From contig JAQVWF010000004.1 of assembly GCA_028698615.1 (NCBI GenBank), positions 32,888 to 96,887 on the forward strand: a stretch of DNA of 64,000 nucleotides. The letters run 5' to 3'. The stretch comes from Syntrophorhabdaceae bacterium (GTDB lineage Bacteria; Desulfobacterota; Syntrophorhabdia; Syntrophorhabdales; Syntrophorhabdaceae). Positions 44,311 to 53,241 of this stretch are shown here, piece after piece (position 1 is the first letter of the stretch; every line of letters starts with the position of its first letter). Below the pieces are notes generated by a model that saw nothing but the letters and a program-made list of their open reading frames with translations, did not search any database and was not told the origin of the DNA. Position numbers and translations under genes: made by a program.

Positions 44311-44886
44311 ATGGAAGCATATATCGCAAAATACGGTTACATCGGCATATTTGTCGGTACTTTTCTCGAGGGAGAAACAACGGTCCTCCTCGGCGGTATC
44401 TTTTCGCGGCTGGGATACATGAACATTCTCATGGTCATGTTCTATGCTTTTGCGGGAACACTGGCGGGAGACTGCACCTTTTTCTCCATAGGAAGGTGCT
44501 TCGGAAAGACCATCATAGACCGCTTCGAGTTTATCAGGAACAAGGTGCCTCTTGCGAACAGGATCATTAAACACTATGGGAACTTCATCATATTCACCAT
44601 CCGGTTTCTTGTGGGAATAAGAGCCGTTGTTCTCATCCTTCTCGGGTGCACGAACATGAAGATAGGCAGGTTCCTCCTGTTCAGCGTCCTCAATTCCATC
44701 TGCTGGAGCATCCTCGTGGGCCTCATCGGATATCTCTTCGGCAGGGTTGTCGTTGTCTTTGTCGATGATATCAAGAAATATGAAACAGTGATCGTGCCGG
44801 TGGTCCTCGGTCTCGTTGTATTATTTATTCTTGTATACCGGCACATAGTCAACAAAAAGGAGAGGGAGACCTATGGAGATCAATGA
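44311..44886 (+). CDS. DedA family membrane protein
   Basis: A 191-residue SNARE-associated/DedA-type inner-membrane protein. Signature segments: YGYIGIFVGTFLEGETTVLLGGIFSRLG, FAGTLAGDCTFFSIGRCFGK and IIFTIRFLVGIRAVVLILLG, with several membrane helices. DedA proteins are thought to flip undecaprenyl phosphate or phospholipids and are needed for envelope integrity. It overlaps the small coiled-coil gene by 14 nt, and a lytic transglycosylase follows, which fits an envelope role. Confidence 0.9.
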   Translation: MEAYIAKYGYIGIFVGTFLEGETTVLLGGIFSRLGYMNILMVMFYAFAGTLAGDCTFFSIGRCFGKTIIDRFEFIRNKVPLANRIIKHYGNFIIFTIRFLVGIRAVVLILLGCTNMKIGRFLLFSVLNSICWSILVGLIGYLFGRVVVVFVDDIKKYETVIVPVVLGLVVLFILVYRHIVNKKERETYGDQ

Positions 44887-45097
44887 AAAAATGATGCGTG
44901 AGCTACGGAGGAAATTTGAGACCGAGGCGAACAAGAAAGAGATAGAGATCGTCGAACACTGGAAGAACGAGATCGAGGCGGTGTACAAAAAGAAATATGA
45001 CAACCTTGCCGCCGTTCAAATAGAGATGAAGCGCGTTATCGAGCGCATGGGAAACAGGATCTCGATCCTGACGAAGATGGTGAGGGAGGAGTCGTGA
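44873..45097 (+). CDS. Small coiled-coil protein between DedA and lytic transglycosylase
   Basis: A 74-residue charged, almost fully helical protein without Cys, signal peptide or membrane helix; I do not recognise it. GGAGAGGGAG precedes the ATG. It overlaps dedA by 14 nt upstream and the transglycosylase start by 4 nt downstream (GTGA), so three genes are translationally chained. Heptad spacing of hydrophobic residues suggests a dimeric coiled coil. The tight packing argues that it is real. Confidence 0.7.
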   Translation: MEINEKMMRELRRKFETEANKKEIEIVEHWKNEIEAVYKKKYDNLAAVQIEMKRVIERMGNRISILTKMVREES

Positions 45098-46119
45098 AGC
45101 ACGTAGGGCCGGTGGTGCGGTCCCTCTTCATTCCCATCACCCTCGGTATGGTGTTCATGGTCGGTTTTTTCAACGTATCGGTCCTTTCCGCCCAGAGTGT
45201 TCCGAAGAAGACGAATGCGAACATAGAGAAACGAATGGGTGACCTTGAAAAGGACGTGATGAGGCTTCAGCGACAGGCCGATCTTTTCAATCTCGACGCC
45301 CTGCCGGATAACCTGGTGCTTTGCGAAAAGAAGATCCCCCTGTACAGAGGGGACGTTCGGGAGCGTTTCGAGCGTGAGTTCTTTCAATTCCTGGAGAACA
45401 GAGGATTGCTGACGATTGTTATTAAACGCTACTACAAGTACCTCCCCATGATTTCCGAAGAGGTTCGTCGCATGGGCGTGCCTTCGGACCTCATCTATGT
45501 CGCCGTAACCGAGAGCTACCTGAATCCAAGGGCCGTATCCCGCGCAAACGCGGGGGGTATGTGGCAGTTCATAAAGGAAACGGGCAAACGGGAAGGCCTA
45601 ATCGTCAACGAGCATATCGACGAACGGTTCAACGTGAAAACTGCCACCCGTTCCGCCTTAACGCACCTCAAGAGACTCAACGGCGAGTTCAACGACTGGC
45701 TTCTCGCTATGTGCGCCTACAATGCGGGTCCGGGGCGTGTGAGGGAGGTCATCGAGAACCAGGCTACCAGGGATTTTTTCGACATGTACCTTCCGGAAGA
45801 GACGGAGCGCTATGTCTTCAGGGTCCTCGCATTGAAGGAGATCATTGCGAACCGTGAGCGTTATGGAATTAAGATAGATGACAAGGACCTTTACCGACCC
45901 GTCATCCTCTCGGAGGTAACCATCGAGGCCAGCAGGGAATTCCCGTCTTACATCCTCGCGAAGGCGATGGACGCTCCCTACAGGACCTTCAGGATCAACA
46001 ACATTCACCTCAGAAGATACCGTCTCCCCAAGGGCCTGTATCGGATAAATGTTCCCGTGGAAAAGAAAGATATATTCATAAAGAAAATGAAAAGCCACGA
46101 TTATATCGAAGTGAGGTGA
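45094..46119 (+). CDS. Membrane-anchored or periplasmic lytic transglycosylase (MltD/Slt-like)
   Basis: A 341-residue murein-cleaving enzyme. N-terminal hydrophobic signal/anchor (about 9-32) and a short coiled coil lead to the lysozyme-like domain: VAVTESYLNPRAVSRANAGGMWQFIKETGKREGL with catalytic Glu140, and MCAYNAGPGRV, as in family 1 transglycosylases. The C-terminal 80 residues (RPVILSEVTIEASREFPSYILAKAMDAP) resemble the substrate region seen in MltD, but no LysM repeat is present. GTG start overlaps the previous stop. Confidence 0.88.
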   Translation: MKHVGPVVRSLFIPITLGMVFMVGFFNVSVLSAQSVPKKTNANIEKRMGDLEKDVMRLQRQADLFNLDALPDNLVLCEKKIPLYRGDVRERFEREFFQFLENRGLLTIVIKRYYKYLPMISEEVRRMGVPSDLIYVAVTESYLNPRAVSRANAGGMWQFIKETGKREGLIVNEHIDERFNVKTATRSALTHLKRLNGEFNDWLLAMCAYNAGPGRVREVIENQATRDFFDMYLPEETERYVFRVLALKEIIANRERYGIKIDDKDLYRPVILSEVTIEASREFPSYILAKAMDAPYRTFRINNIHLRRYRLPKGLYRINVPVEKKDIFIKKMKSHDYIEVR

Positions 46120-46234
46120 CCCACGGGGATAAGTATGTAACCCAACGAAACCATGGGTTATCAACGACCACCAGACTCTGGTTTTCACGTTTTTCGACTG
46201 GCAAAGAAAAAGCAAATAACGGGGTATTTTATGA

Positions 46235-46263
46235 TTGACAAATGTTTCTCAATTGGGTAAAGT
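46235..46263 (+). promoter_or_regulatory. Sigma70-type promoter of the nuo operon
   Basis: TTGACA (46235-46240), 17 nt, TAAAGT (46258-46263); expected start near 46270, about 90 nt before nuoA. No other good promoter is seen between the transglycosylase and nuoA. Confidence 0.75.
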
Positions 46264-46269
46264 TTGCCA

Positions 46270-46287
46270 TTGTGAAATTGTGAACAA
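46270..46287. promoter_or_regulatory. Candidate Rex-type operator at the nuo transcription start
   Basis: TTGTGAA-ATTG-TGAACAA resembles the Rex consensus TTGTGAA-N4-TTCACAA (left half perfect, right half 5 of 7). It covers the predicted start point, where a repressor would block transcription. Rex senses the NADH/NAD+ ratio. No rex gene is in the window; the match is by eye. Confidence 0.4.
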
Positions 46288-46358
46288 AGTGACCGAATAG
46301 TTTCATTTTCTGCCTTTAAGTTTTTTTGCAGCAAAACACTTCAAAGAGGATCTGAGAC

Positions 46359-46712
46359 ATGCTCGAGTATGTAGCAATCTTTGTCATGATGTGCCTTGCC
46401 GGAATCATTGCGGCCGTGATAATCGGAGCCTCACACCTCCTCGGGGACAGGACGAAAAGCAAGGTAAAACTCGCACCCTACGAATGCGGCATGACGACAA
46501 GCGGTCCCACCCGCAGGATCATGACCATTCGGTACTATATCGTGGCCATGTTATTCCTCGTCTTCGATATTGAAATTATCTTCCTCTATCCCTGGGCTGT
46601 CATTTCCCGCAAACTGGGGCTTTTCGGGTTCATCGAGATGCTGGTCTTCGTTTTCATACTTTTCATAGGATATATCTACATCTGGAAAAAAGGTGCTTTG
46701 GAATGGGAGTAG
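46359..46712 (+). CDS. nuoA: NADH-quinone oxidoreductase subunit A
   Basis: Three-helix membrane subunit of complex I, 117 residues. Signature [46 protein letters not shown]. It helps connect the peripheral arm to the membrane arm near the quinone site. First gene of the nuo cluster; overlaps nuoB by 10 nt. Confidence 0.96.
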   Translation: MLEYVAIFVMMCLAGIIAAVIIGASHLLGDRTKSKVKLAPYECGMTTSGPTRRIMTIRYYIVAMLFLVFDIEIIFLYPWAVISRKLGLFGFIEMLVFVFILFIGYIYIWKKGALEWE

Positions 46713-47197
46713 AAAAGAACGTATTGGTAACGTCCCTTGACTGGATCATAAACTGGTCCAGGAAGAATTCTCTCTTCCCCGTCACGTTCGGCCTTGCCTG
46801 TTGCGCCCTCGAGATGATGGTGGCAAGTTCCGCGGAGTACGATATCGCCCGCTTTGGCGCTGAAGTATTCCGCCCGTCGCCGAGGCAATCCGATCTGATG
46901 ATAGTGGCAGGAACACTGACGAAAAAAATGGCCCCTGTGGTTCGGAGGATTTACGAACAGATGCCGAACCCCAAATGGGTCATTGCATATGGAGCATGCG
47001 CATCATCGGGCGGCATCTTCAAATCATACAGCGTCGTGCAGGGGGTCGATCAGATAATACCCGTGGACGTTTACGTTCCCGGATGTCCCCCGCGGCCCGA
47101 GGCTTTGCTGAAGGGCATAATAGAGCTTCAAAAGAAGATCCAGAAAGAAACCATCAAGGACAGACCCCTGATATCACTGCCGGGGAAGAGCGCATGA
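46703..47197 (+). CDS. nuoB: NADH-quinone oxidoreductase subunit B
   Basis: Carries Fe-S cluster N2, the last electron donor to quinone; 164 residues. Ligands lie in [18 protein letters not shown] and VPGCPPRPE. Overlaps nuoC by 4 nt. Confidence 0.97.
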   Translation: MGVEKNVLVTSLDWIINWSRKNSLFPVTFGLACCALEMMVASSAEYDIARFGAEVFRPSPRQSDLMIVAGTLTKKMAPVVRRIYEQMPNPKWVIAYGACASSGGIFKSYSVVQGVDQIIPVDVYVPGCPPRPEALLKGIIELQKKIQKETIKDRPLISLPGKSA

Positions 47198-47685
47198 GCG
47201 ATAACAGCGATTTTCTGAAAATACTCACCGGTAAAGCAGCAGGAATAAAGATCGTACCGACGCCCCCCGGCGAGCCGAGTGCAATGGTGGACAGGGGCAG
47301 CATACGTGAAGTCCTCGATCATCTCAGGTACGACCGGGACCTCTCCTTCAACATGCTTGTCGACCTTTTTGCCGTGGATTACACGGGTGAAGAACCAAGG
47401 TTCGAGGTCGTATATATCCTGCGCTCAACGAAGCATAACGCGAGGATTGTCGTAAAGACCAGAACCGGGGACGAGGGTATCGACACGGTAAGCGACCTGT
47501 GGCCGGCGGCCAACTTTCTTGAAAGGGAGATCTACGACATGTTCGGTCTGCCTTTCGCTAACCATCCCGATCTGCGCAGGATATATACGCCCGATGATTT
47601 TGTCGGTCATCCGCTGCGCAAGGAGTTTCCCCTCGAAGGCGATGATTTTGACAAGCCCTTCGTGGTGGACCTGGAGAAGGAATAA
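47194..47685 (+). CDS. nuoC: NADH-quinone oxidoreductase subunit C
   Basis: Peripheral-arm scaffold subunit, 163 residues. Family motif [44 protein letters not shown] start it at the ATG at 47194 that overlaps the nuoB stop (ATGA); the 236-residue open frame upstream is nuoB read out of frame. It is separate from nuoD, not fused. Confidence 0.96.
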   Translation: MSDNSDFLKILTGKAAGIKIVPTPPGEPSAMVDRGSIREVLDHLRYDRDLSFNMLVDLFAVDYTGEEPRFEVVYILRSTKHNARIVVKTRTGDEGIDTVSDLWPAANFLEREIYDMFGLPFANHPDLRRIYTPDDFVGHPLRKEFPLEGDDFDKPFVVDLEKE

Positions 47686-48858
47686 ATGGCTGACACCAAG
47701 TACATGACCATCAACATGGGGCCGCAGCATCCCGCTACCCACGGGGTATTGAGGGTTGTCCTCGAGCTTGACGGCGAAACCGTTATATCGAGCACACCTC
47801 ATATCGGGTACCTCCATCGCGGCATAGAAAAGATCTTTGAGAACAGGACCTACTGGCAGGGCCAGCCGCTTACGGACAGGCTGGACTACACGAGCGGCAT
47901 GTCCAACAACCTGGCCTATTGTCTGGCCGTAGAGAAGCTCCTCGGTATCGAGATACCCAAACGGGCCCAGTATATCCGTGTTATGCTCTGCGAACTCCAG
48001 CGCATTGCCGCACATCTCCTGTGGGTCGCGACGCACGCCCTCGATATGGGCGCGATGACCGTTCTCTTCTATGGGTTCCGTGAAAGGGAAAACTGCCTCA
48101 AGGTATTGGAGACGGTTTCCGGCGCCAGATTGATGCCGGATTATATACGCTTCGGCGGCCTCAGGGAAGAGCTTCCCGATGGATTTATCGGCATGGCGAA
48201 GTCATTCATCGAAGAATTGCCGGGAAGGATCGATGAGTACGAAACCCTTCTCACGGAAAACGTAATATGGAAGGGAAGGACGAAAGGCGTCGGCATTCTG
48301 AGCGCCGAAGACGCCATCGGGTACGGCGTCACCGGCCCCGTTCTCAGGGCTTCCGGTGTCAATTATGACGTTCGCAAGGCATATCCCTACTCGAGCTATG
48401 AGGAATTCGATTTTGAGATACCTCTTGGCACGAACTGCGATATATACGACCGGTACCTTGTGCGGCTGCAGGAGATGAGGCAGTCCATAAGGATCGTCAC
48501 CCAGGCTATGGATAGGCTCCCGGAGGGGCCAATAAAAGTTGATGCTCCTGAATATGTGGCCCCGGAGAAGGAAGATGTGGGCAAAGACATGGCCGCCCTT
48601 ATCCGCCACTTCAAGATAATGGCCGACGGTATCAAGCCGCCGAAGGGCGAGGCATACGCCTCGATCGAGTCTTCAAAGGGTGAGCTGGGGTTCTATATCG
48701 TCAGTGACGGCTCGGAGACGCCCTACCGGGTAAGGATCCGTCCGCCTTCATTTCTCAATCTCGGCTCCATAGCGAAGATGATCGAGGGAGCTCTGGTGGC
48801 CGACGTAGTGGCAGCGATAGGAAGCGCCGACATAGTTCTCGGCGAAATCGATAAATAA
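47686..48858 (+). CDS. nuoD: NADH-quinone oxidoreductase subunit D
   Basis: Quinone-pocket subunit (49-kDa homologue), 390 residues. MTINMGPQHPATHGVLRVVLELDGE contains the quinone-site His; TPHIGYLHRGIEK, and RIRPPSFLNL near the C-terminus, are typical. Its ATG is immediately after the nuoC stop. Confidence 0.97.
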   Translation: MADTKYMTINMGPQHPATHGVLRVVLELDGETVISSTPHIGYLHRGIEKIFENRTYWQGQPLTDRLDYTSGMSNNLAYCLAVEKLLGIEIPKRAQYIRVMLCELQRIAAHLLWVATHALDMGAMTVLFYGFRERENCLKVLETVSGARLMPDYIRFGGLREELPDGFIGMAKSFIEELPGRIDEYETLLTENVIWKGRTKGVGILSAEDAIGYGVTGPVLRASGVNYDVRKAYPYSSYEEFDFEIPLGTNCDIYDRYLVRLQEMRQSIRIVTQAMDRLPEGPIKVDAPEYVAPEKEDVGKDMAALIRHFKIMADGIKPPKGEAYASIESSKGELGFYIVSDGSETPYRVRIRPPSFLNLGSIAKMIEGALVADVVAAIGSADIVLGEIDK

Positions 48859-48866
48859 GGTTGATT

Positions 48867-50816
48867 ATGGCAGACGTGATCTTCAGTTCCTGGCAGGGTG
48901 AGATAATAGACAACAGGGGCAAGGCCCGCGAGTCTTTCGATGCCCCCAAGGTAAAACTCCCCGGAGAGTTTGAGAAGGGCGTTCCCGTCAAGGCTTTCAT
49001 GGGATGGGACGGTATCATCCTTTGCGATGAGAGCGTGGATATCATCGACATGTCAGTCAAGTATGCCGAGGCGGTCCAGAAGGAATCCTGCGGAAGGTGC
49101 GTACCCTGCAGGATAGGAAGCAAGGTCATTTTGGGCATCTTGAGGGGTATCGCCGAAGGTCGCGGAAAAAAGGAAGACCTCGAGAGGATCCCCGGCATTG
49201 CGACGAGCATAAAGGACGGATCGAAATGCCAGATCGGGCAGACAGGCTTCGTACCCCTGCTTCAGGCGCTTTCGTTCTTTGGGCCCGAATTTGACCGGTC
49301 GATAGGGGAAGGGCGCAAGGCGAAGTCAGGCGAATACCGGATCTCCGTCACGGCCCCCTGCATGAGCGTCTGCCCCACTCAGCTCGATATTCCGAGGTAT
49401 GTGGAGGCAGTAAGCGAGGGGAGGTTCACCGAGTCCCTCGCCACAATACGTGAGAATACGTGCCTGGCCGGCACCCTGGGAAGGGTTTGTGTCAGGCCCT
49501 GCGAATCCAACTGCAGGCGCGCTAACATCGATGAGGCCATATCCATAAAGAGCCTCAAGAGGTTTGTTGCAGACTACGAAATAGAGAAGAATGTTAGGCG
49601 CAACATTGAAGCAAAGATAGACAAGAACAAGAAAGTTGCCGTTATCGGCGCCGGCCCTGCCGGACTTTCCTGTGCATACTACCTTGCCCAGATGGGTTAC
49701 CCGGTGACGGTTTTCGAGAAGCTCGGCGAACCGGGCGGTATGGCCGCGGTCGGCATCCCCGATTATCGTTTGCCGAGAGTTGTCCTGGGCGGTGAGGGTG
49801 CCCTGGTGGAGTCATTCGGGGTAACCATGCGCTATGGCGTGACCCTGGGCAAAGATATAACCATCGATCAGATCCGCAAGGATTTCGACGCCGTCTTCAT
49901 CGGTGTCGGTGCTCACAGTTCGTCGCCTATGGGTGTTCAGGGCGAAGACATGGGTTACCGCGGTTTTATAGCCGGCGTGAAATACCTTCTTGACATCAAC
50001 AATGGGCAGGATCCCTATCCTGAGGGCAAAAAAGTTGTCGTTGTCGGCGGCGGCAACGTGGCAATGGACTGCGTGAGGTCGTCATTCCGCATAGGCAAGC
50101 CCGATGTCCACCTGGTCTATAGACGCACCAAGAAAGAAATGCCTGCCGATCCCGTGGAGATCCACGAGGCAGAGGAAGAGGGCGTTGAGTTCCACTATCT
50201 GTGCAACCCCACGAGGATCCTTGAAAAGGATGGCAAAGTGGTCGGCGTGGAATGCATTCGCATGGAATTGGGAGAACCTGACCAGAGCGGCCGCAGGAGG
50301 CCGGTGCCGGTCCCGGGCTCTGAATTCGTGATCGAAACAGACATTCTCATCCCGGCCATCGGGCAGGCCGTCGACTTTTCTTTTCTGGATAGAACGGAGG
50401 ATTTCACTATAACAAAATGGAAGACCTTCCAGGTTGACCAGGAGACCTTCGAGACGAACGTTGCCGGAGTGTTTTCAGCCGGCGATTGCGAGACCGGTCC
50501 CGATGTTCTCGTTCGTGCCTGCGGAAACGGGAAGCGCGCTGCCTGGAAGATCGATGAGTATCTGAAGGGAGAGAAACCGAAGGCCCGCATGAGTGAGAAG
50601 TTCGTAAAGTTCTTCGGTGATGTCAAGGTCTACGACAAGAACGAAAATGTCGGTTTTCTGGGCGATCGGGCACGACTTCTTCTGCGGCCGATGGCCCCCG
50701 AGGTCAGAAAATGGACCTTCGCAGAGGTGGAAGAGGGTTTCCGTACCGATGAGGCGATCACAGAGGCGTCGCGGTGCCTTCGCTGTTACAGAATAGGTAT
50801 GATTGCGGTTGGTTGA
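48867..50816 (+). CDS. Fused NuoF C-terminal (N3-type Fe-S) domain and GltD-like FAD/NAD(P)H oxidoreductase
   Basis: A 649-residue protein in the nuoE/nuoF place. Residues about 45-145 match only the C-terminal part of NuoF: EAVQKESCGRCVPCRIGSK plus a later Cys (Cys75, 78, 81, 121 for cluster N3). The Rossmann FMN/NADH domain of NuoF is missing. From 160 on it resembles GltD: cysteines in APCMSVCPTQLDIPRY, CLAGTLGRVCVRPCESNC, FAD motif AVIGAGPAGLSCAYYLA, NAD(P) motif VVVVGGGNVAMDCVRSS, and FSAGDCETGPDVLVRACGNGKRAA. It may give complex I a different flavin input, perhaps NADPH or ferredoxin-linked. ATG 48867 is preferred over TTG 48861. Confidence 0.9.
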   Translation: MADVIFSSWQGEIIDNRGKARESFDAPKVKLPGEFEKGVPVKAFMGWDGIILCDESVDIIDMSVKYAEAVQKESCGRCVPCRIGSKVILGILRGIAEGRGKKEDLERIPGIATSIKDGSKCQIGQTGFVPLLQALSFFGPEFDRSIGEGRKAKSGEYRISVTAPCMSVCPTQLDIPRYVEAVSEGRFTESLATIRENTCLAGTLGRVCVRPCESNCRRANIDEAISIKSLKRFVADYEIEKNVRRNIEAKIDKNKKVAVIGAGPAGLSCAYYLAQMGYPVTVFEKLGEPGGMAAVGIPDYRLPRVVLGGEGALVESFGVTMRYGVTLGKDITIDQIRKDFDAVFIGVGAHSSSPMGVQGEDMGYRGFIAGVKYLLDINNGQDPYPEGKKVVVVGGGNVAMDCVRSSFRIGKPDVHLVYRRTKKEMPADPVEIHEAEEEGVEFHYLCNPTRILEKDGKVVGVECIRMELGEPDQSGRRRPVPVPGSEFVIETDILIPAIGQAVDFSFLDRTEDFTITKWKTFQVDQETFETNVAGVFSAGDCETGPDVLVRACGNGKRAAWKIDEYLKGEKPKARMSEKFVKFFGDVKVYDKNENVGFLGDRARLLLRPMAPEVRKWTFAEVEEGFRTDEAITEASRCLRCYRIGMIAVG

Positions 50817-50829
50817 AAAGGGAACGGGA

Positions 50830-53238
50830 ATGATAACACTCAAGATAGACGGCAAAGAGATAAAGACCGAAGAAGGCAAGACCATACTCGAGGCTGCGCG
50901 GGATAACAATATATACATTCCCACGCTGTGCTACCATGAGAACCTTCTCCCCATTGGCTCCTGCAGGCTTTGCATCGTTGAGATCGACGGGTACGAAAAA
51001 CCCATGGCATCCTGTACTACTGCCGCCGCCGAGGGCATATCGGTGACGACCCGGTCAGAAAAGCTTTTCGGCATGCGTCAGGAGTATCTCAGGTTCCTCC
51101 TCGTCAATCATCCCCTTGACTGTCCCATCTGTGATTCTGCCGGCGAATGCCGCCTGCAGGACCTCGTATTTGAACATAAGATAGAATGCGTCGACCTTGC
51201 CGCCGACAGGGAGCCAAAAAAGGCGAAAGCCTATGCCACAGCGCTTATAAGATATTCCGAAGACAGGTGTGTCCTGTGTCTGCGGTGCGTTCATGCCTGC
51301 CGGGAAGTCTCCGGACGGAGGGTCTTGGAACTCGCCGGTAGTGGAATAGAAGCTGCGATGGCCCCGAAGGTCCCCGAGGACTGCATCTCCTGCGGCGAAT
51401 GTCTTTCTATGTGCCCCGTGGGCGCCCTCACGGAACAGGAGAGTTCCTTGAAGAGCAGGAAATGGCAGACAAAACGCCAGACAACGACCTGCCCCCATTG
51501 TGGTTTTGGCTGTTCACTGGATCTTGATGTCTACGAGGACAGGTTCATAACGAAGGTCGTGACCAGTCCGTCGTGTTTGCCCAACAGGGGTTCGCTGTGC
51601 GTGATGGGACGGTTCGGGTATGACTTTGCAAATAATGAGGCGAGACTTGCGGCACCCACCGTCAAAGAGGGTGCTCAAGCGGTCGAAACTACTTTGGCCG
51701 AGGCCGTAGAAGCGACCGCATCGGCCCTCACGAAATTGGACAAGGAAGGCAAGGCCATCGGTTTTGTCGTATCTTCGCGGGCGACGAACGAAGAGGCCTA
51801 CATGATATCGCAGATCGGGAAGAGGTTCTCAAAAAGCCAGTTCGGGACTGCCGGGTATTACCATACGGGTAAAGTGCTGGAAACTTTGCGCCGGATGGGT
51901 ATCCGCTATCCCTACGAATATGATGCCCTGAGCAAGTGTGACCTGGTGGTTGTCGCCGGCGGCGATCTCCTCGGAAACAATCATCTCCTCGGGAACAAGG
52001 TGCGTGAGGCGGTGAAGGGCAGGGGCGCCAGGGTCGCCGTCATTGATCCTTCCGCCACATCCCTTACGCGGGTCAGCGATGTGTGGGTCAAAGTGGCCCC
52101 CGGGACAGACGCGCTGTTCTTCAATGGTATCGCTTCACAGTTGATCGCAGACAAGAAGAGCGACCCGGAAGCTCAGAATCTGGATGGTTTTTCCGGTTAT
52201 GCCGCGGGAGGGAAGGCGGATGCCGCAAAAGGGAGCGGCGCTGACGAGAAGAGCGTCGACAGGTTCTATGCCCTTTTTGCCGCGGCCTCCTCGGTTGCCG
52301 TCATATTCGGCACAGGTATCAGCAGCAAGACGGAGAGCATGGAATCCCTTCTGAATCTCTGTCTTGTAAAAGGGGTTCAAAGAACGGGAGTGGTGATGCC
52401 TATCGCCCTGCAGTCGAACGCCGTCGGTGTCCTTTCCATTCTGCCCGATGCCGTCGGTTCCGGAGAGGTGCTGGAAAAAGCAGAGGGCCTCTTCATCTAC
52501 GAAGACGATCCCTTTCATTATCTTGGGGGCAAAGGTGTCGAGGAATCACTGAAAAAGAAGGCATTTGTGGCCGCGTGCGACTTGTTCGCCACGGGCACTT
52601 CAGCATACGCCCACGTCGTTGTGCCCGCAGGAAGTTTTGCAGAGAAGGAAGGCAGCTTTGTCGCCGAGGATGGTTTTATGCGGAAGGTGGGACGGGCGAA
52701 GGGGAGTTCATCGCCGGGATTCGAGTTCCTGAGGCTGCTCCTTGACCGTCTTGGCGGCGGCCTGTATAGAGACGAGGCCGAGGCCTCGACGGTTCTCTTC
52801 GGAAAAGAGATCCTTGTGAAAAATGAAGGTGGCAGGGCGATGCTCAAGCCGACGGATGGCACGGCGCACTTTGCTTCATCGGAGAAGGCCGCACCGGAAG
52901 GATCGGCGAAGCCCTTCACTCTTGTTTTGAGGAATGTATTCTTTCACCATCATTTGGCGGGCAAGGGAGTTTACTCGAAGATGGTGTACCTCCAGAACCC
53001 CGCCGTTGCAGGAGACAAGCTGTTCATTTCCCCGGAGGACGCGGCGGCCCTGGGAATATCCGACGGCGGCCAGGTCGTCGTTGAATCGGATAAGGGGGTT
53101 CTGCAGCATCCCGCCACGATCAGGGAAGGTCTTGGCAGGGGAGTGCTTGAATACAGGATGTTAAGGAACAGGCAGGACATATTGAAACTGACCGATGGAT
53201 ACGGTAAACACATCGCAGTGACGGTTAAAAAGGGTTAA
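50830..53238 (+). CDS. nuoG: NADH-quinone oxidoreductase subunit G
   Basis: Large Fe-S subunit, 802 residues. [2Fe-2S]: Cys34, 45, 48, 62. His94/Cys98/101/107 cluster in HPLDCPICDSAGEC. Two ferredoxin-type 4Fe-4S motifs at Cys147-157 and Cys185-195, and a further CPHCGFGC at 221-228 as in formate dehydrogenase-like NuoG (cluster N7). The rest is the molybdopterin-oxidoreductase fold, in which I see no sign of Sec. It passes electrons from the flavin input to NuoI. Start is ATG 50830, 13 nt after the previous stop. Confidence 0.94.
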   Translation: MITLKIDGKEIKTEEGKTILEAARDNNIYIPTLCYHENLLPIGSCRLCIVEIDGYEKPMASCTTAAAEGISVTTRSEKLFGMRQEYLRFLLVNHPLDCPICDSAGECRLQDLVFEHKIECVDLAADREPKKAKAYATALIRYSEDRCVLCLRCVHACREVSGRRVLELAGSGIEAAMAPKVPEDCISCGECLSMCPVGALTEQESSLKSRKWQTKRQTTTCPHCGFGCSLDLDVYEDRFITKVVTSPSCLPNRGSLCVMGRFGYDFANNEARLAAPTVKEGAQAVETTLAEAVEATASALTKLDKEGKAIGFVVSSRATNEEAYMISQIGKRFSKSQFGTAGYYHTGKVLETLRRMGIRYPYEYDALSKCDLVVVAGGDLLGNNHLLGNKVREAVKGRGARVAVIDPSATSLTRVSDVWVKVAPGTDALFFNGIASQLIADKKSDPEAQNLDGFSGYAAGGKADAAKGSGADEKSVDRFYALFAAASSVAVIFGTGISSKTESMESLLNLCLVKGVQRTGVVMPIALQSNAVGVLSILPDAVGSGEVLEKAEGLFIYEDDPFHYLGGKGVEESLKKKAFVAACDLFATGTSAYAHVVVPAGSFAEKEGSFVAEDGFMRKVGRAKGSSSPGFEFLRLLLDRLGGGLYRDEAEASTVLFGKEILVKNEGGRAMLKPTDGTAHFASSEKAAPEGSAKPFTLVLRNVFFHHHLAGKGVYSKMVYLQNPAVAGDKLFISPEDAAALGISDGGQVVVESDKGVLQHPATIREGLGRGVLEYRMLRNRQDILKLTDGYGKHIAVTVKKG

Positions 53239-53241
53239 GGC

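Noticed and set aside
50830-53238. NuoG read as a formate dehydrogenase alpha subunit
   Set aside because: The FDH-like CPHCGFGC motif is present, but the N-terminal 2Fe-2S/His-Cys region and the position between nuoD-like and nuoH genes fit NuoG, and no Sec or catalytic Cys region was recognised.
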